Source of the DNA: Microbacterium sp. 10M-3C3
Lineage (GTDB): Bacteria > Actinomycetota > Actinomycetes > Actinomycetales > Microbacteriaceae
Direction of reading: 5' to 3'
Assembly: GCF_003931875.1 (NCBI RefSeq)
Contig: NZ_CP034245.1
Span: forward strand, 1,054,001-1,118,000
DNA length: 64,000 nt
Positions 41,630 through 52,792 of this stretch are shown here, one piece after another; the first letter of the stretch is position 1, and each line of letters opens with the position of its first letter. Under the pieces are notes generated by a model. The model ran no database searches, was not told the origin of the DNA, and saw nothing but the letters and a program-made list of their open reading frames with translations. The position numbers and the translations under genes are program-made.

Positions 41630-42430
41630 GTGACCCGTCCCGTGCTCCGGATGCGGCGCCCCATCGCCGCACTGGCCGTCGCGGCCGCGCTCGTGCTCGC
41701 CCTCGCCGCACCGGCGACGGCGGCCGGCGGCGTGCAGTGCCCCACTCCGGCGCCGAGCGCGTCGTCCGCGGGGGAGGGCATCGGCCTGTCCGCCGTCGTG
41801 TGCGGCCCTGCGGCCTCCGGCTCGACCGGCGGGACGAGTGGCGGCGCCCCTTCCGGAACGGGCTCTTCCGGCACCAGCGGCGGCTCCCGCGGCGCCACCG
41901 GATCGACCGGCGGCGCACCCTCGTCCGTGTCGCCTTCGCCGTCGACCCCCGCGGTGTCGCTGGACGACGTCGACCTCGGCGGCATCCTGTCGATCGGCGG
42001 TCTGTCGACCGGCAGCTCGCCGTCGGCGAACCCCTTCAGCGGCGAGGTCCAGGTGTGGTTCACGGTGCGGAACATGTCGCATTCGACGATCGACCTGACG
42101 GCGGATTTCTGGATGGAGAACGTCTTCGGCGTGCGGATCGCGACCATCGACGGCGTGGACGTGTCGAGCCTCAAGCCCGGTGAGACGCGCACCGTGAGCG
42201 CCGACCTGCCCGGTGCGGGACAGTGGACGGTGCTCACGACGCACGCGCGCGTGAACCCGCCGGCCGAGGTCGACGGCACCGAGCTGTCGTCGCTCACGCG
42301 TGACGCGACGGTGTTCGTGCTGCCGTGGCTGCTGGTGCTGCTCGCCGCACTCGCCGCGCTCGCCGGGATCTGCGTCCCGCTCGTCCGTCGCGAGCTGATC
42401 GCCGCCCGCCCCGTGGCGGCGACGCCGTGA
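41630..42430 (+). CDS. Membrane-anchored paralogue of the DUF916 protein's second half
   Basis: 266 residues. Signal peptide about 1-31, Ser/Gly/Thr-rich spacer (about 60-105), then a domain clearly related to the second half of the previous protein. Shared in order: NPF[AS]GE-V-FTVRN, a FGI/FGV strand, PGETRTVSADLPGAGQW versus PGSTRTITTTVPGVGQW, and LTRDATVFVLPWLLVLL versus VTRDAVLFVVPWALLLL. C-terminal TM about 224-248 and a short tail. It lacks the DUF916 first half, so it looks like a partial duplicate replaced by a disordered stalk. GTG start 7 nt after the previous stop; overlaps the next gene by 4 nt. Confidence 0.8.
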   Translation: MTRPVLRMRRPIAALAVAAALVLALAAPATAAGGVQCPTPAPSASSAGEGIGLSAVVCGPAASGSTGGTSGGAPSGTGSSGTSGGSRGATGSTGGAPSSVSPSPSTPAVSLDDVDLGGILSIGGLSTGSSPSANPFSGEVQVWFTVRNMSHSTIDLTADFWMENVFGVRIATIDGVDVSSLKPGETRTVSADLPGAGQWTVLTTHARVNPPAEVDGTELSSLTRDATVFVLPWLLVLLAALAALAGICVPLVRRELIAARPVAATP

Positions 42431-43413
42431 CGCTCACGGAGGAGCCGCGCACCGACGCCGGCGACGCGGGCATCCGGCGCTCGCGTCCGCCCCGCGTGCC
42501 GCGCCCGCCGCGCGCGCCCAAGCCGCCCAGCCGGCCGCCGCGACCGCCGAAGACGGTCGTGCCGCTCACCGCGACCGAATCCCTCGTCCGCGCGATCGTC
42601 GCGATGATCTCCGCGCTCGGGCTCCTGTTCGTGCTCAACGTCGTCGCTTTCAGCCACGTTCAGCACCTCGTGGCCCAGCAGCGGCTGGGGGACGAGTTCC
42701 GCGCCCAGCTCGAGGCGGGCACGGCGCCGGTGAGCGAGGGCACCTTCGACGACAAGCTGCTGCGTGACGGCGCACCCGTCGGCATCCTCGAGATCCCGCG
42801 TCTCGGTCTGTACGAGATCGTCGTCGAGGGATCCTCATCGGCCGAGACGGCTCAGGGTGTGGGGCACGAGCGCGACAGCGTGCTGCCCGGCCAGAGCGGC
42901 GTGAGCAAGCTCCTCGGACGCTCCGCCGCGTTCGGCGGCCCGTTCTCGGGCATCCAGAGCCTCAGCCCCGGCGACGCCATCACGGTGCGCACCGGCCAGG
43001 GACTGCAGGAGTTCCAGGTGATGGGCGTGCGCTACGCGGGCGACCCCAAGCCGCCCGACCTGAAGCCGGGCGAGAGCCGGCTCATGCTCATGACCGCGCG
43101 CGGCGCGCCGTACATCCCGACGGGCATCGCCTACGTCGACGCGCGGCGCGTCGACCAGGGTGAGCCTCGCGGTCCGAGGCTCACGGTGCCGGCGACGCTG
43201 CCCGACGCCGACAAGCCGATGGCGACCGACACCACGACGCTATGGGCGCTCGTCTTCGCGCTGCAGTTCCTCATCGCAATCGAGATCGCCGCGGTGTGGG
43301 CGTTCCGCCGCTTCGGCGCCCAGCGCACGTGGATCGTGTTCGTCCCCGTCCTGTTGCTCGCCGGGTTCCTGGTCGCGAACCAGGTCACCCTGCTCCTGCC
43401 CAATCTGCTCTGA
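42427..43413 (+). CDS. Sortase-fold membrane protein lacking catalytic residues (pseudo-sortase)
   Basis: 328 residues. Pro/Arg-rich cytoplasmic N-terminus, TM 56-76, extracellular sortase-like beta-barrel (about 118-245), then two TM segments (272-293, 302-325). Sortase E-type blocks are visible: VGILEIPRLGLYEIVVEGSS, GHERDSVLPGQSGVSKLLGRSAAFGGPFSGIQSLSPGDAITV, and SRLMLMTARGAPYIPTGIAYVDARRV. At the position of the catalytic His (normally AGHR) it has LGRS (163-166), and at the catalytic Cys (normally TLxTC) it has LMLMTAR (T223-A224). It therefore cannot act as a transpeptidase by the known mechanism. A scaffold role in the Pst/WxL assembly is inferred. Confidence 0.8.
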   Translation: MTLTEEPRTDAGDAGIRRSRPPRVPRPPRAPKPPSRPPRPPKTVVPLTATESLVRAIVAMISALGLLFVLNVVAFSHVQHLVAQQRLGDEFRAQLEAGTAPVSEGTFDDKLLRDGAPVGILEIPRLGLYEIVVEGSSSAETAQGVGHERDSVLPGQSGVSKLLGRSAAFGGPFSGIQSLSPGDAITVRTGQGLQEFQVMGVRYAGDPKPPDLKPGESRLMLMTARGAPYIPTGIAYVDARRVDQGEPRGPRLTVPATLPDADKPMATDTTTLWALVFALQFLIAIEIAAVWAFRRFGAQRTWIVFVPVLLLAGFLVANQVTLLLPNLL

Positions 43414-43431
43414 TTCCCGAAGAGGCTCTTC

Positions 43432-44400
43432 ATGTCGGACGACATCACCACCGTCATCGGTTCGACGCCGGCTCCGGCCGGCGATACGACCCAGATCATC
43501 CCGCCGGTGTCCGAGAGCAGCGCCCGACGCCGCCGGGACCGGGAGGGGTACGCCGCGGCACCCTCGACGCCGGAGTACCCGGCGGCCCCGCTCCCGACGA
43601 CCGAGATCTACTCGTCGCCGCATCCGCTGGCCACCCTCGAGGCGCGCAAAATCACCGCGTGGTTCGGCGACCACCAGGTGCTCGATCGCGTGTCGCTCAC
43701 GATGCCCGCTGGGCAGGTGACCGCCCTCATCGGGCCGTCCGGATGCGGCAAGTCGACGTTCCTGCGCATCCTCAACCGCATGCACGAGCTCGTGCCGTCG
43801 GCCTCCCTCGCCGGCGAAGTGCTCCTGGACGGCGACGACATCTACGACGCGAAGCGGCGCCTCACCGACGCGCGCAAGGACATCGGCATGGTGTTCCAGA
43901 AGCCCAATCCGTTCCCGGCGATGTCGATCTACGACAACGTCATCGCGGGTCTCAAGCTCACCGGCGTCCGTGCGAGCCGCGACGAGAAGGACCATCTGGT
44001 CGAGCGGTCGCTGACCTCGGCCGGCCTGTGGAAGGAGGTCAAAGACCGCCTCCGGGCGCCCGGAGGCGGTCTGTCGGGCGGCCAGCAGCAGCGTCTGTGC
44101 ATCGCGCGCTCGCTCGCGGTCAAGCCCAAGGTGCTGCTCATGGACGAGCCATGCTCCGCGCTGGATCCGACCTCGACCCGCGTGATCGAGGAGACCATGG
44201 GCGAGCTGCAGCACGAGGTGACGATCGTCATCGTCACGCACAACATGCAGCAGGCGCAGCGCGTGTCGCAGCAGTGCGCCTTCTTCCTCGCGTCGCAGGG
44301 TCAGCCCGGGCACATCGTCGAGCACGGCGACACCGCCGCGATGTTCGAGTCGCCGAGCGACCCGCGCACGTTCGACTACGTCAACGGCCGGTTCGGATGA
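43432..44400 (+). CDS. pstB: Phosphate ABC transporter ATP-binding protein PstB
   Basis: 322-residue ATPase energising PstCA. It has an N-terminal extension of about 66 polar residues, absent from typical PstB (about 255). The core follows: [54 protein letters not shown] (Walker A), [18 protein letters not shown] (Q-loop), [36 protein letters not shown] (signature and Walker B), THNM (H-loop). GAGG within a 13-nt palindrome (43419-43431) is the ribosome site. Its position 8 kb after pstS, among DUF916 genes, is unusual. Overlaps the next gene by 4 nt. Confidence 0.95.
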   Translation: MSDDITTVIGSTPAPAGDTTQIIPPVSESSARRRRDREGYAAAPSTPEYPAAPLPTTEIYSSPHPLATLEARKITAWFGDHQVLDRVSLTMPAGQVTALIGPSGCGKSTFLRILNRMHELVPSASLAGEVLLDGDDIYDAKRRLTDARKDIGMVFQKPNPFPAMSIYDNVIAGLKLTGVRASRDEKDHLVERSLTSAGLWKEVKDRLRAPGGGLSGGQQQRLCIARSLAVKPKVLLMDEPCSALDPTSTRVIEETMGELQHEVTIVIVTHNMQQAQRVSQQCAFFLASQGQPGHIVEHGDTAAMFESPSDPRTFDYVNGRFG

Positions 44401-45221
44401 CCCTCCTCGACACGCGCACCGAGGTGCTGCCGCCGCGTCCCCTCCTCGAGGCGGAGCAACGACAACGCGGCCCTCTCCGCCTCGTCGTGACGATCGTGGC
44501 GAGCGTGCTCGTCCTCGTCGTCCTCGTCGCAGCGCTGGCGGAGTGGATCGTCCGCTCCGACGTCGAACGACGAATCGCCGACGCCTTCCGCACCGGTCTC
44601 GGGACGCCGACGAGCCAGCACGTCGACGTCGCCATCGCCGGCCTCGTGCTGCCGCAGCTCCTCACGGGACGGATCGGCGAGGTCACGCTGTCGTCCCCCG
44701 ACCTCAACATCGGACCGATGGCCGCGGATGTCGCCGTCACCGTCGTCGACGTGGCGCCGCTCGGCCCGGCCGACGACGCCGAGCTGCGCATCGTCGCGGG
44801 AGAGGTGCGCGTCGGCTCCGATCAGGCGTCCGCCATGTTCGTGCCCGACGGCGGCACCGGAGCCGTGCGCATCGCCTTCCGCGGCGCTGACATGGTCCTC
44901 GACGCCGACATGACCGTGGCCGGGCAGAGCGTCCCGTTCCAGGCCGCGGTCACCCCGTCGCTCGAGGGAGGCCGCGTGATGTGGACGCCCGCGTCGGTGA
45001 CCATCGGCGGAACGATGATCACCCCCGCCGACCTGACCGCCCGTCTGGGCGCCGACGCCGCGGCCGCGCTGGCCCCCACCTCGGTGTGCGTGGCGGACGT
45101 CCTTCCCGCAGGAATCCGCCTGCGCGACCTGGCCGTCCGCGACCAGCATCTCGTGTTCGGCATCGACGGCTCGTCCCGCCTGAACGCGCGGGGAGTCCGC
45201 GCGGTCGGCGGGTGCGGCTGA
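44397..45221 (+). CDS. DUF2993 (LmeA-like) membrane-anchored protein
   Basis: 274 residues with an N-terminal TM anchor (about residues 28-50) and an extracellular DUF2993 domain: [51 protein letters not shown], ending [19 protein letters not shown]. Relatives such as mycobacterial LmeA are phospholipid-binding envelope proteins needed for lipomannan elongation. ATG 44397 overlaps the pstB stop (ATGA), so it is co-translated with pstB and is the last gene of the cluster. Confidence 0.82.
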   Translation: MTLLDTRTEVLPPRPLLEAEQRQRGPLRLVVTIVASVLVLVVLVAALAEWIVRSDVERRIADAFRTGLGTPTSQHVDVAIAGLVLPQLLTGRIGEVTLSSPDLNIGPMAADVAVTVVDVAPLGPADDAELRIVAGEVRVGSDQASAMFVPDGGTGAVRIAFRGADMVLDADMTVAGQSVPFQAAVTPSLEGGRVMWTPASVTIGGTMITPADLTARLGADAAAALAPTSVCVADVLPAGIRLRDLAVRDQHLVFGIDGSSRLNARGVRAVGGCG

Positions 45222-45279
45222 ACCACACCGCAGCCGGGACAGCGGGCCGCGCATGCCGTAACACCCATGAGCGGCTGAA

Positions 45280-45285
45280 TAAGAT
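45280..45285 (+). promoter_or_regulatory. Probable -10 (TAAGAT) of the lysC promoter
   Basis: TAAGAT in the 133-nt gap before lysC would give a leader of about 60 nt with AGGAG before the GTG start. No convincing -35. Confidence 0.4.
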
Positions 45286-45354
45286 GGGCCGTCGGGCGCC
45301 GCATCCGGTCGCCCCCGCCGCCCGCCCGGGGCGGCTCGTCCCAGGAGATCCATC

Positions 45355-47788
<2,434 letters not shown>

Positions 47789-47807
47789 GGGAGTCGCCCG
47801 CGCGCGA

Positions 47808-47849
47808 TCTCTCGACGTCGAGCGAGCGGGTCTCTCGATGTCGAGAGAG
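47808..47849. promoter_or_regulatory. Tandem palindromic repeats upstream of mqo
   Basis: TCTCTCGACGTCGAGCGAG (47808-47826) and TCTCTCGATGTCGAGAGAG (47831-47849) are 17/19 identical direct repeats, each internally palindromic, 23 nt apart and ending 15 nt before the mqo -10. They could be a two-site operator. As RNA they could also pair with each other as a 14-bp stem (one G-U) and end asd transcription. Confidence 0.55.
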
Positions 47850-47864
47850 AAGTCGGCGCACACC

Positions 47865-47870
47865 TAGAAT
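47865..47870 (+). promoter_or_regulatory. -10 (TAGAAT) of leaderless mqo transcript
   Basis: TAGAAT is exactly 6 nt before GTG 47877, and there is no Shine-Dalgarno. Confidence 0.7.
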
Positions 47871-47876
47871 CGTCGG

Positions 47877-49352
47877 GTGAGCGAAAACGTCGACGTCCTG
47901 CTCATCGGCGGCGGGATCATGAGCGCGACCCTCGGGACGCTGCTGAAGGACCTCAACCCCGACTGGAAGATCGCGGTGTTCGAGCGCCTGAGCGCCGTCG
48001 CGCAGGAGAGCTCCAACGCGTGGAACAACGCGGGCACGGGGCACGCCGCGCTGTGCGAGCTGAACTACATGCCCGAAGCGCCCGACGGCTCCGTCGACCC
48101 GGCGAAGGCCATCGCGATCAACGAGCAGTTCCAGCAGAGCCGCGAGCTGTGGGCGAGCCTTGTCGAAGAGGGCGTCCTCGACGCGCCGTCGACCTTCATC
48201 AACGCCACTCCCCACATGACCTTCGTGCGCGGCGAGAAGGACGTGAACTACCTCCGCAAGCGCTATGAGGCGCTCAAAGACCAGCCGCTGTTCGCCGGCA
48301 TCGAATACAGCGAGGACTCCCGCGTCATCCATCAGTGGGCGCCGCTGCTCATGAAGGGCCGGCTCAAGAGCGACGCTCCCTTCGCGGCGACCCGCGTCCC
48401 CTCGGGCACCGACGTCGACTTCGGCTCGCTCACGCGACAGCTGTTCGACCACCTGCAGGACCGCGGCGTCGACGTCGTGACCAACCGCGAGGTACGCACC
48501 CTCGACCGGCAGCAGGACGGCACGTGGGAGGTCGGCTTCCGCAACACCGTCGGCCGCACGCCCGGCAGCGTCAATGCGCGCTTCGTCTTCGTCGGCGCCG
48601 GCGGCTGGGCGCTGAAGCTCCTGCAGCGCTCGGGCATCCCCGAGATCAAGGGCTACGGCGTCTTCCCGGTCGGCGGCCAGTGGCTGAAGACCTCCAACCC
48701 GGCCCTCGTCGCCCAGCACAAGGCGAAGGTCTACTCGCAGGCGTCGGTCGGCGCCCCGCCGATGTCGGTGCCGCACCTGGACACCCGTGTCGTCGACGGC
48801 GAGACCTCGCTGCTGTTCGGCCCGTTCGCGACGTTCAGCCCCAAGTTCCTCAAGCACGGCTCGCCGCTGGACCTCGTGACCCAGGTGCGCTGGCACAACC
48901 TGCTGCCGATGCTCAAGGTCGCCGTCGACAACCCCGGGCTCATCAAGTACCTCGTCGGCGAGCTGCTGAAGAACCACGCGCAGAAGGTCGAGAGCCTCCG
49001 CGAGTTCATGCCGACCGCCCAGGCGAAGGACTGGGAGCTGCTCAACGCCGGTCAGCGCGCACAGGTCATGAAGAAGGATCCGAAGAAGATCGGCGTGCTG
49101 CAGTTCGGCACCGAGGTCGTCCACTCCGCCGACGGCTCGATCGCCGGCCTGCTGGGTGCCTCTCCCGGTGCGTCTACGGCGGTGTCGATCATGCTCGGGC
49201 TGCTCAAGGAATGCTTCCCCGATCGCATGGCCGAGTGGGAGCCGCGTCTGAAGACGCTCATCCCCAGCTACGGGCAGACCCTCAACCCGCGCCCCGACGT
49301 CGCCCGCGAGGTGACGGCGGAGACCGCACGCGCGCTCGCGCTGACGGCCTAG
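47877..49352 (+). CDS. mqo: Malate:quinone oxidoreductase
   Basis: 491-residue FAD-dependent peripheral membrane enzyme oxidising malate to oxaloacetate and passing electrons to menaquinone. DVLLIGGGIMSATLGTLLKDLNPDWKIAVFERL (FAD motif), SSNAWNNAGTGHAALCELNY, and the C-terminal LGASPGASTAVSIMLGLLKECFPD, all hallmark Mqo blocks. Length is normal. It replaces or complements NAD-malate dehydrogenase in the TCA cycle, as in C. glutamicum. The transcript is leaderless, with tandem palindromes upstream suggesting transcriptional control. tdk follows after 6 nt, probably co-transcribed. Confidence 0.96.
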   Translation: MSENVDVLLIGGGIMSATLGTLLKDLNPDWKIAVFERLSAVAQESSNAWNNAGTGHAALCELNYMPEAPDGSVDPAKAIAINEQFQQSRELWASLVEEGVLDAPSTFINATPHMTFVRGEKDVNYLRKRYEALKDQPLFAGIEYSEDSRVIHQWAPLLMKGRLKSDAPFAATRVPSGTDVDFGSLTRQLFDHLQDRGVDVVTNREVRTLDRQQDGTWEVGFRNTVGRTPGSVNARFVFVGAGGWALKLLQRSGIPEIKGYGVFPVGGQWLKTSNPALVAQHKAKVYSQASVGAPPMSVPHLDTRVVDGETSLLFGPFATFSPKFLKHGSPLDLVTQVRWHNLLPMLKVAVDNPGLIKYLVGELLKNHAQKVESLREFMPTAQAKDWELLNAGQRAQVMKKDPKKIGVLQFGTEVVHSADGSIAGLLGASPGASTAVSIMLGLLKECFPDRMAEWEPRLKTLIPSYGQTLNPRPDVAREVTAETARALALTA

Positions 49353-49358
49353 GGCGAC

Positions 49359-49961
49359 GTGGCCAAGCTCTACTTCCGCTACGGAGCGATGAACTCCGGG
49401 AAGTCGACGGGACTGCTGCAGGCGGCGTTCAACTACGAGGAGCGCGGCCAGCTCGTGCTCCTGGCCAAGCCCGAGATCGACACGAAGGGCGCCGACCAGA
49501 TCGAGAGCCGGCTGGGCGTCTCGCGCACCGTCGACTTCCTCATCGGGCCGGCGGATGACGCGCGCGCGGCCGTCCACGCCGCGGCGGGCGGACGCGACAT
49601 CGCGTGCCTGCTCGTCGATGAGGCCCAGTTCCTCACCCCCGCGCAGGTCGACGACCTGCTGCGGATCGCCGTCCTCGATGACATCCCCGTGATCGCCTAC
49701 GGCATCCGCACCGACTTCCGCACCGAGGCCTTCCCCGGGTCGGCGCGCCTGCTCGAGCTCGCCCACAGCCTCGAGGAGCTCAAGACGATCTGCCGGTGCG
49801 GGCGCAAGGCGATCTTCAACGCGCGCCTGGTCGACGGGCGATTCGTCTTCGACGGCGACCAGGTCGCGATCGACGCCGGCCTGCACGGCGAGGTCACGTA
49901 CGAGTCGATGTGCGCCGCGTGCTACCTGCGCGAATCGGGCGGTCGTCTGGACGGGCGCTGA
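49359..49961 (+). CDS. tdk: Thymidine kinase
   Basis: 200-residue nucleoside salvage enzyme. P-loop YGAMNSGKST, Walker B-like LLVDEAQFLTPAQVDDL, the lasso/zinc domain with CRCGRKAIFNARLVDG and SMCAACYL (four Cys), and the thymidine-contact loop VTYESMCAA. Type II TK fold, normal length. GTG start shortly after the mqo stop, with AGGGCGAC as a weak ribosome site. Confidence 0.94.
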   Translation: MAKLYFRYGAMNSGKSTGLLQAAFNYEERGQLVLLAKPEIDTKGADQIESRLGVSRTVDFLIGPADDARAAVHAAAGGRDIACLLVDEAQFLTPAQVDDLLRIAVLDDIPVIAYGIRTDFRTEAFPGSARLLELAHSLEELKTICRCGRKAIFNARLVDGRFVFDGDQVAIDAGLHGEVTYESMCAACYLRESGGRLDGR

Positions 49962-49997
49962 GGCGCCGCATCCGCGGGGGAGCCCTGACCCGGCCGA

Positions 49998-50003
49998 TAG
50001 GCT
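49998..50003 (+). promoter_or_regulatory. -10 (TAGGCT) of leaderless galE transcript
   Basis: TAGGCT is exactly 6 nt before ATG 50010, and there is no Shine-Dalgarno. Confidence 0.65.
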
Positions 50004-50009
50004 GAAGCC

Positions 50010-51029
<1,020 letters not shown>

Positions 51030-51087
51030 GGCGCGGCGCCGAGGCGCCTGCGGCGTGACGATCCCGGCCGCGCGCCCGGACGGGGTC

Positions 51088-51093
51088 TAGCCT
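51088..51093 (+). promoter_or_regulatory. -10 (TAGCCT) of a leaderless transcript
   Basis: TAGCCT is exactly 6 nt before GTG 51100. Confidence 0.6.
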
Positions 51094-51099
51094 GAGCGC

Positions 51100-51943
51100 G
51101 TGGACTCCCTCGCGCTCGTCCTGATCGTCGCTGCCGTCGTCAGTGCGGTGTGCTGGGTGCTGTCCCTCCTCACGAAGGACACGTCGTGGGTTGACCGCGC
51201 GTGGTCGATCGTCCCGGTCGTGTACACGTGGATCTTCGCGGCGGGAGCCTTGGGCTCAAGAGTGGACGCGGCGCGCCCGCTGCTCATGGCCGTCCTCGTC
51301 ACCGTGTGGGGCGTGCGGCTGACCTTCAACTTCGCCCGCAAGGGCGGGTACTCCGGGGTGGAGGACTACCGCTGGGCGATCTTCCGCGGCCGAGAGCCCG
51401 GTCGCCTTCGGGCTGTTCAACGTGTTCTTCATCGTCGTGTATCAGAACGCGCTGCTCGTGCTCATCACGCTGCCCGCCGCGGTCGCCGCGGCGGCGGGCG
51501 CGCCGCTCACGCCGTGGGACGCGGTCTGGGCGGTGCTCTTCCTCGGAGCGCTCGCGGGGGAGACCGTCGCCGACCAGCAGCAGTGGGAGTTCCACCGCGC
51601 CAAAGCGCGCGCCGGCGGCGCCCTCGCGCCGGGTTTCGTCACGACCGGCCTCTGGCGCTTCAGCCGCCATCCGAACTTCTTCTTCGAGCAGATGCAGTGG
51701 TGGCTGGTCTACGCGTTCGGCGCGACCGCCGCGGTCGCGGGCGGCGCCGGCTGGTGGGGCGGGGTGCTCAACCCCTCGCTCGTCGGCGCGGCGCTGCTGA
51801 CGGTGCTCTTCATCGGCTCGACGATCTTCACGGAGTCGATCAGCGCGGGGAAGTACCCCGCGTATGCGCAGTACCGCGGGCAGACCTCCATGCTCCTGCC
51901 GCTGCCGCCGCGGGCGCGGCGCGACGCATCCGTCACCCGATGA
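51100..51943 (+). pseudogene. DUF1295 (steroid 5-alpha-reductase-like) membrane protein, frameshifted
   Basis: The first part (51100 to about 51395) encodes LSLLTKDTSWVDRAWSIVPVVYTWIFAAG...VWGVRLTFNFARKGGYSGVEDYRWAIFRGR, the N-terminal half of DUF1295 proteins. The family continues in the next frame: SPVAFGLFNVFFIVVYQNALL...GLWRFSRHPNFFFEQMQWWLVYAFG...KYPAYAQYRGQTSMLLP, ending at 51943. The break lies at about 51390-51400, where the reading must skip one base. Joined, it would be a normal-length protein of about 280 residues with 6-7 TM segments. Either a real inactivating mutation or a sequence error; both halves otherwise look conserved. Confidence 0.85.
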
Positions 51944-51953
51944 CGGACGCGGG

Positions 51954-51982
51954 TTGTGTGGTCTGACCACACACGCTAACGT
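51954..51982 (+). promoter_or_regulatory. Promoter and GntR/FCD operator of the lldR-lldD unit
   Basis: A perfect 19-nt palindrome TGTGTGGTCTGACCACACA (51955-51973) contains the TGGT-N3-ACCA core typical of FCD-type GntR regulators such as LldR. It fills the spacer between -35 TTGTGT (51954-51959) and -10 TAACGT (51977-51982), which are 17 nt apart, so a bound repressor would block RNA polymerase. Confidence 0.8.
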
Positions 51983-52006
51983 GGCCTGGCCGTCCCAGGA
52001 GGTCCC

Positions 52007-52792
52007 GTGTCCACAGCCCGCGCCGATATGCGCGATTCCGCCGCCGCCGCGCTGCGCGCGTGGGAGGTCGTCATCGACCGGATCGAGTCCGATCTCCGCG
52101 ATGGCCGGCTCTCGCCCGGTGACCGCCTGCCCGGTGAGCGGGAGCTCGCGACGCAGCTGGGGGTCGGGCGGTCGAGCGTCCGCGAGGCGCTGCGCGTGCT
52201 CGAGGTGCTGGGGCTCATCCGCACCTCCACCGGGTCGGGCCCGCAGTCCGGCGCGATGATCGTGGCGGCACCCCGGGGCGGGCTCGCGGCCCTGCTGCGG
52301 CTGCAGGTCGCCGCGCACGGGTTCCCCGTCGACGATGTGGTGCGCACGCGCGTCGTGCTCGAGACCGCCGCGGTCGAGGCCCTCGCGGTCGCGCCGGCTC
52401 GCGACACGCGCCGGGCGCGCGAGATCCTCGACGCGATGGATGCGGCGGACCTCGCGCCCGCGGACTTCCTCGCCCTCGACGCCGAGCTGCACCTCTCCCT
52501 CACCGAGGCGTCGGGCAACGTCGTGGCCGCCGCCATGATGGCGGGCCTGCGCACCGCGATCGAGGGGTACGTCGCCGCCGGCGCCGGCGCCCTGCCGGAC
52601 TGGAACACGACCGCCGAGCGGCTCCGGCGCGAGCACCGGGCGATCCTCGACGCCGTCGACGGCGGCGACCCCGGCCGCGCAGGCCGGCTCGTGCGCGAGC
52701 ACATCGCCCACTACTACGCCGAGGCGGGCCTGTCCGCATCAGCCGAGGGAAGGAGCCCTGATGGTCGATCGACAGCTCCCCAAGCCCGCTGA
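52007..52792 (+). CDS. GntR family (FCD) regulator, LldR-like
   Basis: 261-residue repressor-type regulator. The GntR winged HTH covers residues about 22-90 ([49 protein letters not shown]), then the FCD all-helical effector domain ([19 protein letters not shown]..., [41 protein letters not shown]) with the Asp/His metal-site residues. GTG 52007 has AGGAGG. The next gene, lldD, overlaps by 32 nt, and a perfect operator lies over its own promoter, so lactate-responsive autoregulation is likely. Confidence 0.92.
   Translation: MSTARADMRDSAAAALRAWEVVIDRIESDLRDGRLSPGDRLPGERELATQLGVGRSSVREALRVLEVLGLIRTSTGSGPQSGAMIVAAPRGGLAALLRLQVAAHGFPVDDVVRTRVVLETAAVEALAVAPARDTRRAREILDAMDAADLAPADFLALDAELHLSLTEASGNVVAAAMMAGLRTAIEGYVAAGAGALPDWNTTAERLRREHRAILDAVDGGDPGRAGRLVREHIAHYYAEAGLSASAEGRSPDGRSTAPQAR

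Noticed and set aside
42427..43413. Calling this an active class E sortase
   Set aside because: Neither the catalytic His nor the catalytic Cys is present at the expected places.
43419..43431. GAAGAG-G-CTCTTC palindrome over the pstB ribosome site
   Set aside because: A one-base loop cannot form as RNA and 13 nt is short; noted but not strong enough to call a regulator site.
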